A DNA stretch of 49,310 nt, taken from assembly GCA_947566705.1 (NCBI GenBank), contig CANOLA010000013.1, forward strand, positions 1 to 49,310, read 5' to 3'. The DNA is from an uncultured Lachnospiraceae bacterium. GTDB taxonomy: Bacteria > Bacillota > Clostridia > Lachnospirales > Lachnospiraceae. The notes beneath the pieces were generated by a model, which was not told the DNA's origin, ran no database searches, and was given only the letters and a program-made list of their open reading frames with translations. Numbering within the stretch: position 1 is the stretch's first letter; every line of letters begins with the position of its first letter. Below are positions 41,606 through 49,310 of the stretch, in pieces. The translations under genes and the position numbers were made by a program.

Positions 41606-42178
41606 ATGAGTTTATTTACTGATATAAAAAATTATCCCCCCGCAAATGAGCAGGAAGCACGGGACAAAGAGCAGATGCTTTTCTATATGGAACATAACAT
41701 AGATTACCTGTCCCGCGAAAACCAGACGGCACATTTTACAGCTTCCGCATGGACCATAAACAAAGAGTGCACGAAAACATTAATGGTATACCATAACATC
41801 TATCATTCCTGGTCATGGATTGGCGGTCACGCCGACGGAGAGGAAAATTTACGCTTAGTGGCAATGCGGGAGCTGCAGGAAGAAACGGGCGTTAAAAATG
41901 CACTTCTGGTAAATCCTGAAATTTTCAGTTTGGAATTACTGACAGTAAACGGGCATATAAGAAAAGGAATTTATGTACCGGGGCATCTGCATATGAATGT
42001 TACATATCTGGCAGAGGCGGATGAGAATGAAACGCTTACCGTAAACGAAGCAGAAAACCAGGCAGTAAAATGGTGGACGTTTGAGGATGCCCTGAAGGTG
42101 TCAGAAGAGCCGTGGTTTGTGGAATGGATTTATAAGAAACTGATTGCAAAGTGCAGACAGAAAACCGTAACATATTAG
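41606..42178 (+). CDS. Nudix hydrolase
   Basis: 190 residues. A complete Nudix box (G-x5-E-x7-REL-x-EETG) starts at the Gly of GGHADGEEN, around residue 75-97, with flanking HNIYHSWSWIGGH. Such enzymes hydrolyse nucleoside diphosphates linked to another group; the N-terminal extension (LFYMEHNIDYLSRENQTAHF) is typical of a subgroup annotated only as NUDIX domain protein. The C-terminal AVKWWTFEDAL is the usual end of this fold. The substrate is unknown. A second, unrelated Nudix gene lies 1.0 kb downstream. Confidence 0.9.
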   Translation: MSLFTDIKNYPPANEQEARDKEQMLFYMEHNIDYLSRENQTAHFTASAWTINKECTKTLMVYHNIYHSWSWIGGHADGEENLRLVAMRELQEETGVKNALLVNPEIFSLELLTVNGHIRKGIYVPGHLHMNVTYLAEADENETLTVNEAENQAVKWWTFEDALKVSEEPWFVEWIYKKLIAKCRQKTVTY

Positions 42179-42199
42179 AAGAGAAACAGGACAGGGAAA

Positions 42200-43138
42200 A
42201 TGGATAAAGAAAAGTATTTTAAAGAAAAATCAGCGGAGTACCAGAAATTTATAATTGAAATGACAAACAAAAACCAGGAATATTTTGGTGATGTGGAAAG
42301 AAGAAGTCTGGAGCTGTTTGGCATGCAGCCTCTGTTTTTTAATCCGGAGGAATATAAGGATGGATTTTATGAAGCAGTGTCGCAGAAGGACTGGCAGTCA
42401 GTAAATGATTTTTTATATCAGGAGATGTGTTACTGGCTGGTTCCGATGAGTGACGGAGGGGGCGGGTACGACCACTGTTTTTATTTTTATCAGGCAATGG
42501 AAGCTTATGCATGTAATGCAGAGCATGTACTGGAAAAAATATATCCATATAAACTGGGGCTTACAGAAAATGGATATCCTTTTTATGTGGCCGGTTCCAA
42601 CCTCATAATCGCAAAATATTATCATGACGGGGATATGTTAAAAAAGGCAGTGGAAAAGGCAGAAAAATTCTCAAAAAGCAGGGCTTCCAAATTTGAACGC
42701 CTTGTGGTTCAGTTTCTTCTGGATATCCTTAACGGGGATTTTGAATCAGCAAATGGTAATCTGTTAAATGTATGCAAAGGCTATGGCAGGATAGAAAAGC
42801 CAATGCAGGCAATTAAGGATATCTGTATTCCGGCACACGGACTTTACTGCATTGCAAAAAGCTGGCTGGCAAAAGAGGAATTTGCCAGTATAAAAATGCC
42901 GGAGCATAAAGCTTTTTTACAGGAATACGCGCAGTGGCGAATAAATACTTCTGATATCATCCTGAAACCGTATATGATATATCCGCAGGAGATGGACATA
43001 TTTAATAAAATCTATGCCATGCCGACAGCAGAAACACTGCTTACGCAGGAGCGTCTCACAGATAAATCAAAGCTCAGACCGGTCATTGATAACAAAAGGA
43101 TGCATCAGATTTTTACAGAGCAATTAAAAGGAGATTAA
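42200..43138 (+). CDS. helical protein, possibly Imm49-like
   Basis: 312 residues, mostly alpha-helical and soluble. The C-terminal stretch CIPAHGLYCIAKSWLAKEEF and KMPEHKAFLQEYAQW resembles immunity protein family 49, which protects against polymorphic toxins. The match is suggestive rather than certain, and no toxin gene is nearby. It starts 22 bases after the first Nudix gene and ends two bases before the second, so all three appear co-transcribed. Confidence 0.6.
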   Translation: MDKEKYFKEKSAEYQKFIIEMTNKNQEYFGDVERRSLELFGMQPLFFNPEEYKDGFYEAVSQKDWQSVNDFLYQEMCYWLVPMSDGGGGYDHCFYFYQAMEAYACNAEHVLEKIYPYKLGLTENGYPFYVAGSNLIIAKYYHDGDMLKKAVEKAEKFSKSRASKFERLVVQFLLDILNGDFESANGNLLNVCKGYGRIEKPMQAIKDICIPAHGLYCIAKSWLAKEEFASIKMPEHKAFLQEYAQWRINTSDIILKPYMIYPQEMDIFNKIYAMPTAETLLTQERLTDKSKLRPVIDNKRMHQIFTEQLKGD

Positions 43139-43140
43139 AA

Positions 43141-43641
43141 ATGGCAGAATTCTGGGAACTGGTTGATATAAATAAAAAGAAGACAGGAATCATACACGAA
43201 AGAAAAAAGGGGAATCCTGTTCCTGCAGGAATGTACCATCTTTCCGTGGATATCTGGGTGAAAAACAGCAAAGGGGAACTTCTGCTGACACAAAGGCATC
43301 CCAATAAACATTACGGACTGCTGTGGGAATGCAGTGGAGGGGCCGTGACTGCCGGGGAAAGCAGCATAGAAGGCGCCTGCAGGGAACTGTATGAAGAAAC
43401 CGGGATAAAGGCAGACTGCGGGGAGCTGGTTTATCTTGGTGACACCATAAAAAGTGATTACATTGTGGAAACCTATCTTTGCAAAAAGAATTATGAAAAT
43501 ATAGAACTGAAGCTGCAGAAAGAAGAAGTGGCGGATGCCCTGTGGATTTCACCGGAGCGGCTGGAAAGCAGCAAAGAAATGTTAGTGGATCTTGTCTGGG
43601 AAAGATACTGCCAGTTTAAAGATAAAATTAAAACTATGTAG
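43141..43641 (+). CDS. Nudix hydrolase (IPP-isomerase-like N-terminus)
   Basis: 166 residues, AAGGAG before the ATG. Opens EFWELVDINKKKTGIIHERK and HLSVDIWVKNSKGELLLTQR, the layout shared by Nudix proteins related to IPP isomerase. The Nudix box runs from GAVTAGESS with RELYEETGI. True Idi has an additional metal-binding His/Cys set that is not evident here, so it is better called a general Nudix hydrolase. Two bases after the preceding gene. Confidence 0.9.
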   Translation: MAEFWELVDINKKKTGIIHERKKGNPVPAGMYHLSVDIWVKNSKGELLLTQRHPNKHYGLLWECSGGAVTAGESSIEGACRELYEETGIKADCGELVYLGDTIKSDYIVETYLCKKNYENIELKLQKEEVADALWISPERLESSKEMLVDLVWERYCQFKDKIKTM

Positions 43642-43962
43642 GGAAGAAAAGCTGCACCGGGAAAACAGCGTAGAGTTTGCGGAATATTTACTGCGGTTAA
43701 TAAAAGAATAAATCTATATGGAATATAATTCCAGAACCGTCTGCGTTATACATGTCTGAAAAGTTTTCAAATTTTTTAAAAATCCCCGCACATTTCCCCT
43801 ATTCATTCGTTAAACATTATGGAAGGTGTCCTGCGAAGCAAATTTAGCATGGGCTGATGTTCAAGGAGGAAGGCAAATGCGAAGCATTTCTTAAAATGCC
43901 TTCCGACGCATGCCGCTGAGCAGAGCGAAGGGGCGATACCAAAAGGAGGAGGACAAATTTGT
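43642..43962 (+). other. 321-base leader of the ECF/ABC operon
   Basis: No gene seen. Contains a nested hairpin at 43868-43904: GGAAGGCA with TGCCTTCC outside, AAATGC with GCATTT inside. An upstream GGAGG and ATG (43865-43879) overlap this hairpin and may be a fossil or leader start. The ribosome site AAGGAGGAGG (43943-43952) serves the sigma gene. No confident ECF-type promoter found. Confidence 0.5.
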
Positions 43963-44421
43963 ATGTCAATTGATCTGGAAGAGCAGTATGACAAAATCTA
44001 CCGGTACTGTTACTATAAGCTTCGTCATACCCAGCTGGCAGAAGACATTACACAGGAGACCTTTCTTCGTTACCTTGAAAGCAGGGGTACAGAAGATGCC
44101 GGACGGCCGCTGGCATTTTTGTATACCATTGCTGGAAATCTCTGTATTGATGAATACCGGAAGCGGAAATTTTCGGAACTGCCAGAGGAGCTGCCGGGCG
44201 AGAATCCGGAAGGAGCCATGGTGGATTCTGTCATACTGGCGCAGGCATTGCATGAGCTGACTGAACAGGAACGGGAGCTGGTGCTTCTTAGGTATGTGAA
44301 TGAAGTACCGGTTGCAGACCTCGCAGGAATGTATGGAATTTCCCGCTTTGCACTGTACAGGGAAACAAAAAAAGTATTAAAAAAACTGGAAAGGAGGATT
44401 TCGGATGAACCGGATAAATAA
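43963..44421 (+). CDS. ECF-type RNA polymerase sigma factor
   Basis: 152 residues. Region 2: YDKIYRYCYYKLRHTQLAEDITQETFLRYLES. Region 4 begins LTEQERELVLLRYVNEVPVADLAGMYGISRFALYRETKKVLKKL. Directs RNA polymerase to a small regulon. Its stop overlaps the next membrane-protein start by 17 bases, and two ABC genes follow with further overlaps. Regulation of the exporter by this sigma, with the membrane protein as possible sensor/anti-sigma, is inferred from gene order. Confidence 0.9.
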   Translation: MSIDLEEQYDKIYRYCYYKLRHTQLAEDITQETFLRYLESRGTEDAGRPLAFLYTIAGNLCIDEYRKRKFSELPEELPGENPEGAMVDSVILAQALHELTEQERELVLLRYVNEVPVADLAGMYGISRFALYRETKKVLKKLERRISDEPDK

Positions 44422-45103
44422 AGAACAGCTGAAAAAACTGTATGAAGCGCCGGAACCCACCGGTAAAAGGGCGTTTTTCCGCGGACTGGAACTAAAGCCT
44501 TTAAATACAGGAAAAATCCTGTGGATGCAGTGCCGTTATATTTCATGGTGGGAATGGATTTTGTCAGTTTTTGTTCTTGGGGGAACTGTAATACTGGAAT
44601 TTTTTTACGGAAAAAATGTGTTAGGAATACTCCTTTCCGTTGTACCGCTTTTTGCAGTGATTGGCGTATCGGACAGCGTGCGTTCTGTCACATGGGGAAT
44701 GAGTGAGCTGGAAATGTCGGCAAGGTTTTCTTTAAAAAGTATTGTACTGGCAAGAATGGTTGTCGCAGGAATTGTAAACGCTGTTCTGGAATTGTTATTT
44801 GCTTTTCTGGCGGGCGGGGATTTTGGCAAAAATGTTTTGTATCTGCTGGTGCCGTTTCTGATAAGTGCATACGGAAGTCTGATTCTGGTAAGAAAAATTT
44901 CCGGAAGGGACGGAGTCTATGCATGTGCTGCATTTGGGATTACGGTAGGGATTGCTGCATCGTTTAGTGCATTACAGCTTAGCTGGCTCTACCAGGCGCA
45001 GTATACCGGCTTCTGGCTTCTGGCTGTCTGTTTTCTGCTGTGTCTGACATTTGTGGAAAGTAAACGCAACATCCGAAATCTGGAGGAAATCGTATGGAAT
45101 TAA
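44405..45103 (+). CDS. six-helix membrane protein, partner of ECF sigma
   Basis: 232 residues. A cytoplasmic N-terminus of about 45 residues (NKEQLKKLYEAPEPTGKRAFFRGL) is followed by about six transmembrane helices. The soluble start could bind the co-encoded sigma factor, but there is no recognised anti-sigma zinc motif (HxxxCxxC). AAGGAGG lies in the end of the sigma gene. The next ABC ATPase overlaps by 10 bases. Could be an anti-sigma factor or an accessory permease subunit. Confidence 0.7.
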   Translation: MNRINKEQLKKLYEAPEPTGKRAFFRGLELKPLNTGKILWMQCRYISWWEWILSVFVLGGTVILEFFYGKNVLGILLSVVPLFAVIGVSDSVRSVTWGMSELEMSARFSLKSIVLARMVVAGIVNAVLELLFAFLAGGDFGKNVLYLLVPFLISAYGSLILVRKISGRDGVYACAAFGITVGIAASFSALQLSWLYQAQYTGFWLLAVCFLLCLTFVESKRNIRNLEEIVWN

Positions 45104-45795
45104 AAGCAGACCGATTAACAAAACAGTATAAAAACAAGATTGCCGTAGACCGGATATCCTTTCGTTTTAAAGAAGGGGTATATGGGCTGTTAGGTGCAAA
45201 TGGAGCAGGGAAAACCACATTTATGCGGATGCTCTGCGGAATATTAACGCCGACCGGCGGGGAGGTGTCCTTTGACGGGATTCCGGCAGAAACAGAGGAA
45301 TACCGGGCATGCCTGGGTTATTTGCCGCAGGATTTCGGGTATTATCCTAATTTTACCGGCTGGGATTTTCTTATGTATATGGCGGCATTAAAGGGAATCA
45401 GCAAAAAACAGGCCATACGCAGGACAAAAGAACTTCTGGAGCTTGTTTCACTTACGGAAATGGCAAAGAAAAAAATAAAGACCTATTCCGGGGGAATGAA
45501 GCAGCGGCTTGGGATTGCCCAGGCGCTGTTAAACGATCCCAAAATTCTGATTCTGGATGAACCTACCGCCGGACTGGATCCAAAAGAGAGAGTGCGGTTT
45601 CGCAATCTGATTGAAGAAACCGGAAAGGATAGTATTGTTATTTTATCCACACATATTGTGTCCGACGTGGAGCATATTGCGGATACAATTTTAATGATGA
45701 AGGACGGCCGGATGATTTTCCAGGGTGCCAGGGAAGAAATCACGGAGGATCTGGAGGAGTTTTATCTGAAGGAGTTCGGGGATGGTAAAAACTGA
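45094..45795 (+). CDS. ABC transporter ATP-binding protein
   Basis: 233 residues. Walker A GANGAGKTTFM, signature YSGGMKQRLG, Walker B ILILDEPTAGLDP and H loop STHIVSD. Short exporter-type ATPase without C-terminal extension. Pairs with the permease whose start overlaps its end by 14 bases. Function presumed to be export or removal of a membrane-active compound, under the ECF sigma encoded two genes upstream. Confidence 0.93.
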   Translation: MELKADRLTKQYKNKIAVDRISFRFKEGVYGLLGANGAGKTTFMRMLCGILTPTGGEVSFDGIPAETEEYRACLGYLPQDFGYYPNFTGWDFLMYMAALKGISKKQAIRRTKELLELVSLTEMAKKKIKTYSGGMKQRLGIAQALLNDPKILILDEPTAGLDPKERVRFRNLIEETGKDSIVILSTHIVSDVEHIADTILMMKDGRMIFQGAREEITEDLEEFYLKEFGDGKN

Positions 45796-47026
45796 AAAAC
45801 ACAAAAATGACAGAAAGGATAAGATGCAGAAAATGGGACAGTTTCGTACATTGTTTTTTTATGAAATGAAAAAAATCTCACAGCGGAAAAATACATGGAT
45901 TACGTTCGGCGCTTTGCTGGTGTTATTTCTGGGTTTGATTGCAGGAAGACAGCTGGCTTCCACGTATATTGACGGTGAATTTCTGGAAACAAAAAAAGAG
46001 GGGTTTGCCATTGACCGGGAAAACGGGCTCGTGCTTTCCGGAAGAAAACTGGATGATACGCTGTTTACTGAAGTAAAAAATGCGTATGCGCTGGCTGCGG
46101 ATAAGGACATAAAGTATTTCCTGACTAAGGAGTACCAGAGCAGTGTAAGGCCGTATAGTGGGATATATGACATTATCCGTCTTACTTCCGAGCTTTCGTC
46201 TGTGACGGAAGAAAATTTTTACGCCGCGAGGGAAGCAGCATTAAAAGAAAGCCAGGATGATTATAAATTATCAGAAGCAGAAAAAGAATACTGGCGGGGG
46301 AAAGAAAAAAAAGTGGCGAAGCCTTTTACTTACCAGTATGCAGATGCGTACAGTTATCTGGACAGTATGAACGGTATTTACATGGTACTGTTAATGGTTT
46401 CCTTTATGCTTGCAATCTGTATGAGTAATGTGTTTACAGAAGAGCACGGGAGAAAGACCGACCAGTTAATTCTCTGCACCCGTCTGGGAAGAAAACAGAC
46501 GTATCTTGCGAAAATTCTCGCGGGGTCTGTCTTTTCGTTTGTGACAGGACTTTTGTTTCTTGCAATAGTTACCGTGGGTGCTTTTATTTCGTTTGGGATC
46601 GAAGGGTTTTCAGCAATGCTGCAGCTGATTGCTCCGAATTATTCCTATCCGATGACATTGGGGCAGGTGTTTTTCGTTATGGCGGGAATACATCTTCTGG
46701 CATGTATTCTGACCGGAGTTTTTGCCATGGTGCTTTCTGAAATCACAAAAAGCAGTATCGGAACCATGGCAACAGTTGTGGCAATTTTATTTCTGGCAAG
46801 ACTCATACCGGTTCCGCCGGACTGGAGGCTTTTACAGGCAGTGAATTTCTTTCCGATTAACATGTTAAAGCTGGATGCTGGCTTTACGGATATGCGTCTG
46901 CTGTCAATTTTTGGACTGAAATTTACATCGTGGCAGTTTGTCCCGTTTTTGTATATTTTTCTTATTGTGCTGCTGTTTTTTACTGGAAAAAAAGTGTACT
47001 GCAGGTTTCAGGTGCAGGGGAGATAA
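45782..47026 (+). CDS. ABC-2-like permease
   Basis: 414 residues from ATG 45782 (ribosome site in GAAGGAG of the ATPase); ATG 45824 is a possible later start. One N-terminal helix (ITFGALLVLFLGLIAG), a large charged extracytoplasmic domain of about 150 residues (residues 55-195), then about five helices from YLDSMNGIYMVLLMVSF on. The big external loop is as in exporters that contact peptides or lipids. Last gene of the sigma operon, followed by a strong terminator. Confidence 0.85.
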   Translation: MVKTEKHKNDRKDKMQKMGQFRTLFFYEMKKISQRKNTWITFGALLVLFLGLIAGRQLASTYIDGEFLETKKEGFAIDRENGLVLSGRKLDDTLFTEVKNAYALAADKDIKYFLTKEYQSSVRPYSGIYDIIRLTSELSSVTEENFYAAREAALKESQDDYKLSEAEKEYWRGKEKKVAKPFTYQYADAYSYLDSMNGIYMVLLMVSFMLAICMSNVFTEEHGRKTDQLILCTRLGRKQTYLAKILAGSVFSFVTGLLFLAIVTVGAFISFGIEGFSAMLQLIAPNYSYPMTLGQVFFVMAGIHLLACILTGVFAMVLSEITKSSIGTMATVVAILFLARLIPVPPDWRLLQAVNFFPINMLKLDAGFTDMRLLSIFGLKFTSWQFVPFLYIFLIVLLFFTGKKVYCRFQVQGR

Positions 47027-47051
47027 AAAAGTGTCTTCGGACACTTTTTTT
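47025..47051 (+). terminator. rho-independent terminator with TTCG tetraloop
   Basis: GTGTC-TTCG-GACAC (47031-47044) flanked by A-run and T-run. Overlaps the end of the permease stop codon. Confidence 0.9.
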
Positions 47052-47112
47052 ATATCATAGGAAAGACCTTGCTGATGTGAAGTGATAAAGTGTATGACTT
47101 TCCTATGATATA
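47051..47112. repeat. 15-bp perfect inverted repeat, 32-base loop
   Basis: TATATCATAGGAAAG (47051-47065) and its exact complement at 47098-47112. Starts right after the terminator T-run. Function unknown; possibly a second terminator, an operator for the next ECF unit or a mobile-element end. Confidence 0.75.
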
Positions 47113-47344
47113 AAAACTTTATGCGCACTCGCGTGAATGGAATATGTCAGCAAAAGCTGACCACGCTCGGCGCGGCAAAGTGTTCAAGCCACTCATGAAT
47201 GAGGGGTATGGGGAGCTGAAGTGGGCTTGTCCACTTTGTTCTATTTTTTTGATAGAAATGGGAAACCTCATTCGTATACTTAAGTGTAAAGCGAAATTTC
47301 CGGAAAGATTTACACGAGCCGAGGTTCAGGAGAAAGGATACCCG
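47113..47344 (+). other. leader before the second ECF sigma gene, with hairpin
   Basis: The open frame upstream of 47345 is not protein-like. It contains AAGTGG-GCTTGT-CCACTT (47219-47236) followed within 14 bases by TTTTTTT, a terminator or attenuator. No confident promoter was identified. Confidence 0.45.
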
Positions 47345-47887
47345 ATGAAGATAGATGAAGATAATTTTATTTATCAGTTACATATGAAAAATGAGGATGC
47401 ACTGATGTATGTAATTGATGAATACGGAGGTCTTATTAAGGCTGTAATCAGGAAAAATATGTCGTGTCTTAAATTGAAGCAGGATGAGTGTTTTAACGAT
47501 GTGCTTCTTTCAATTTGGGAGCATATAGATTCTTTTCAACCTGAAAATAACAGTTTCAGAAACTGGATTGCAGCAATTGCAAAGTATAAATCAATTGATT
47601 ATATGCGAAAGCACAGGTATGAGACTGACAGGATCGTTTATGACGAAATGGAAAATTATGAATTACTAAGTGAAGACAGAGTGGAGATTCTTGATCATGA
47701 AATTTCGGCACGAACGGAAGAACTGTTGTCAGTACTTAAACCTAAAGACCGGGAAATTCTGATAAGAATATATGCAAATGAGGAACCGGTGGAACAGGTA
47801 AGCCGGGATTTGAATATTGAAAAATCAGTTATCTACAACCGGGTTTCACGGGCAAAAAAGAAACTGCGAACACAAAAAGGAGTATAA
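47345..47887 (+). CDS. ECF-type RNA polymerase sigma factor
   Basis: 180 residues from ATG 47345, where the sigma-like sequence begins and AAAGGA precedes it. The open frame continues upstream to 47144, but that stretch crosses a terminator-like hairpin. Region 2 includes YVIDEYGGLIKAVI and NSFRNWIAAIAKYKSIDYM. Region 4 is LKPKDREILIRIYANEEPVE with SVIYNRVSRAKKKL. It is followed two bases later by a DUF4179 membrane protein, the usual anti-sigma partner of this Clostridia-type ECF group. Confidence 0.88.
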   Translation: MKIDEDNFIYQLHMKNEDALMYVIDEYGGLIKAVIRKNMSCLKLKQDECFNDVLLSIWEHIDSFQPENNSFRNWIAAIAKYKSIDYMRKHRYETDRIVYDEMENYELLSEDRVEILDHEISARTEELLSVLKPKDREILIRIYANEEPVEQVSRDLNIEKSVIYNRVSRAKKKLRTQKGV

Positions 47888-47889
47888 TT

Positions 47890-48891
47890 ATGGAAGATAT
47901 TTTTGAATTACTGAATCATGCCAAAATGGATCTGGAAGAGTTTGAAAACCAGAAATTATCCGATTACGAAAGTAAAATTGCTAAAAAGCAGATTTTAAAG
48001 GAAGTTCGGAAAATGGAAAACAGTAAAAAAACATGGAAAAAGACAGTTGCAGCCGCCGCCTGTGTCTGTGTAATATTAGGAATGGGAACTGTCAGCGTGG
48101 CGGCAGGATGGCTGCCGGTACCAGATTCTATTAAGACAATATTTAGAATTAATACAGATGATGAATTAGAGGTGGCCGGTAAAATGGGAACATCTACAGA
48201 TATTGTGGCTGAAGATAATGGCTATAAGATTTCTGCGGAAGGAATTATCGGCGATGGTAAAAACATAGGAATCGCTTTTAAGATTGAGAAATCTGACGGC
48301 AGTACCTTACTGGATAATGGCGAAGTGCCGGAGGCAGTTGATTTTTATCCAATAAATGACAGTGATGATTCATGGTCCCATGGTATAACTGGAAATGTTG
48401 ATGGCAGTAATAATGCAAACTGCATTGAATATTATATTGCATTTACTTACAGAGACAGTGTAGAAGACCATGTTTTTATATCCCTGGAAGATATGCAGTT
48501 ACGGGCTGGTGATGCGCAGACAGATATTTCAGGAACATGGGAATTTGATATTCCTTTTGAAACACAGGATTTATTTGTTAATCTTGCTAAAGGACAGGAG
48601 TTCGAATATGGTAACAGTAAAGGAACAATGGATGAACTTATGATATCCCCTATAGGATATTCTGTCAGGGTTACAACAGCAGATCCGCTGTCAGACAGCG
48701 ATTTTATTGATATGCCAATGGAAATTCATTTAAAAAATGGAGATGTGGTTGAACTTTGTGGTGGATGCGGACCTGAGGATAATGATGATGGAACCTGGTC
48801 CTGGAGGTCAGACGGAGTTTATGGGAATATGATACTTTTGGATAACATGGAAAGTGTTGTTATCGGAGATACGGAATTTGCAATGAGATAA
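47890..48891 (+). CDS. DUF4179 anti-sigma factor-like membrane protein
   Basis: 333 residues. A cytoplasmic N-terminus of about 50 residues, one transmembrane helix (TVAAAACVCVILGMGTVSVA, about 52-71), then GWLPVPDSIKTIF and a large extracellular beta-rich domain, the DUF4179 arrangement. The short N-terminal part presumably holds the ECF sigma factor until an outside signal is received. The outer domain has many Asp/Asn/Gly-rich strands; no ligand is known. AAGGAG before the ATG. A terminator follows directly. Confidence 0.85.
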   Translation: MEDIFELLNHAKMDLEEFENQKLSDYESKIAKKQILKEVRKMENSKKTWKKTVAAAACVCVILGMGTVSVAAGWLPVPDSIKTIFRINTDDELEVAGKMGTSTDIVAEDNGYKISAEGIIGDGKNIGIAFKIEKSDGSTLLDNGEVPEAVDFYPINDSDDSWSHGITGNVDGSNNANCIEYYIAFTYRDSVEDHVFISLEDMQLRAGDAQTDISGTWEFDIPFETQDLFVNLAKGQEFEYGNSKGTMDELMISPIGYSVRVTTADPLSDSDFIDMPMEIHLKNGDVVELCGGCGPEDNDDGTWSWRSDGVYGNMILLDNMESVVIGDTEFAMR

Positions 48892-48895
48892 AAGA

Positions 48896-48931
48896 CTGGA
48901 GCAGCTCAGCTTGAACTGCTCCGGTTTTTTT
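48896..48931 (+). terminator. rho-independent terminator
   Basis: GGAGCAG (48898-48904) with CTGCTCC (48916-48922), then GGTTTTTTT. Ends the sigma/anti-sigma unit. Confidence 0.88.
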
Positions 48932-49295
48932 GCGATGTGTTCTGTCGCACAGTCCTGTTTTAAATTATATGTCATGTATAATCCCCTTTTTTGTTTTCTG
49001 GTAATTACTGCTGAGGGGGATAAGAAGTTTACCCTCAGTGTAATATGGTCCATATTATATTAGTTTAAATATGGCACGGCAATGTCTGGCAGGCTGTACT
49101 TATGCCAGTTTTTATATTGGGCATTTACGAAATACTGAAAACTGCGGCTTAAACAAATTTTGTTGTTGATTATAAGAACATATCAGTATATAATTGAATT
49201 ATAAACATTGTAAATAAAATTAAAAAGGAATAAGCGTTATTTTATATATAATCAGTATTTAAAGAGAAATATCAGAAAGCAGAGGGGGAATAGGT
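48932..49295 (+). other. AT-rich intergenic region
   Basis: No supported gene; a short minus-strand frame overlaps the terminator and looks spurious. A 17-bp palindrome TAATATGG-T-CCATATTA lies at 49041-49057 and may be an operator for the gene starting at the window edge. Confidence 0.5.
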
Positions 49296-49310
49296 ATGGT
49301 TATAGGGGTA
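49296..49310 (+). CDS. start of a gene cut by the window end
   Basis: ATG followed by VIGV, eight bases after the purine-rich AGAGGGGG. Only five codons are visible; no function can be assigned. Confidence 0.35.

Noticed and set aside
47144-47344. In-frame N-terminal extension of the second ECF sigma factor
   Set aside because: It crosses a hairpin with a T-run, lacks sigma-like sequence and ribosome site; ATG 47345 has both.
48808-49053. 81-codon minus-strand frame after the anti-sigma gene
   Set aside because: Runs through a strong terminator and the end of the DUF4179 gene; no recognisable protein.

Overview
The window looks like chromosome of a gut-type Clostridia, most likely Lachnospiraceae. 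The evidence is the moderate-to-low GC, strong AAGGAGG-type ribosome binding sites, occasional TTG and GTG starts, many paired regulator and ABC exporter operons, a YiiX-like peptidase, DUF3267, DUF2812 and DUF4179 proteins, and Rpn-type nucleases. There is no rRNA, tRNA, CRISPR array or housekeeping operon. The stretch is almost entirely accessory and regulatory DNA: three two-component systems, two ECF sigma factors, and one each of Crp/Fnr, AraC and PadR regulators.

Layout. 0-5 kb: a decayed alpha/beta hydrolase, a small membrane protein, an esterase, an Rpn/PD-(D/E)XK protein, a membrane acyltransferase and a DUF3267 zincin. 5-6.7 kb: a Crp/Fnr regulator, thioredoxin and C_GCAxxG_C_C redox protein cluster. 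6.7-15.6 kb: an OmpR/HK pair driving a lipoprotein (propeller-like plus solute-binding domain), two sugar-type ABC permeases, an HlyD-type adaptor and a cut-off MacB-like permease. 15.6-17.6 kb: a WYL/DNA2-like helicase on the minus strand whose Walker A region is deleted. 17.7-22.8 kb: a scar-rich mobile region with a type I toxin-like convergent RNA locus, two Rpn nucleases, 103-bp direct repeats, a serine recombinase followed by two 28-bp palindromes, a standalone HNH nuclease and a secreted protein. 23-24.8 kb: transglutaminase-like protein and AraC/GyrI regulator.

24.8-35.8 kb is the most interesting part. An AgrC-like kinase, a LytTR regulator and a YiiX/NlpC-like cysteine peptidase are divergent from a six-gene operon: agmatine deiminase, a second PAD-family deiminase, a PsiD-like pyruvoyl decarboxylase, a C69 dipeptidase, a chagasin-like protein carrying nine 13-residue KYGYPCG... 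repeats, and a radical SAM/SPASM/TPR protein. This reads as an undescribed RiPP-like or peptide-modification system in which the repeats are the modified cores.

36-39.4 kb: RR, ABC ATPase, ABC-2 permease and HK, typical of antimicrobial-peptide resistance and sensing. 39.4-40.3 kb: a PadR/DUF2812 pair with a visible operator. 40.5-43.6 kb: small hypothetical proteins, a nuclease fragment, two Nudix hydrolases and an Imm49-like protein. 44-47 kb: an overlapping ECF sigma, membrane protein, ABC ATPase and permease operon. 47.3-48.9 kb: an ECF sigma with a DUF4179 anti-sigma factor.

The region also keeps a record of its own rearrangement. Two partial duplications have internal deletions joined at short microhomologies, one large gene is internally deleted, and a permease end reads into the antisense strand of that gene. 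No database search was possible; family names come from motif recognition and should be read with the confidences given.
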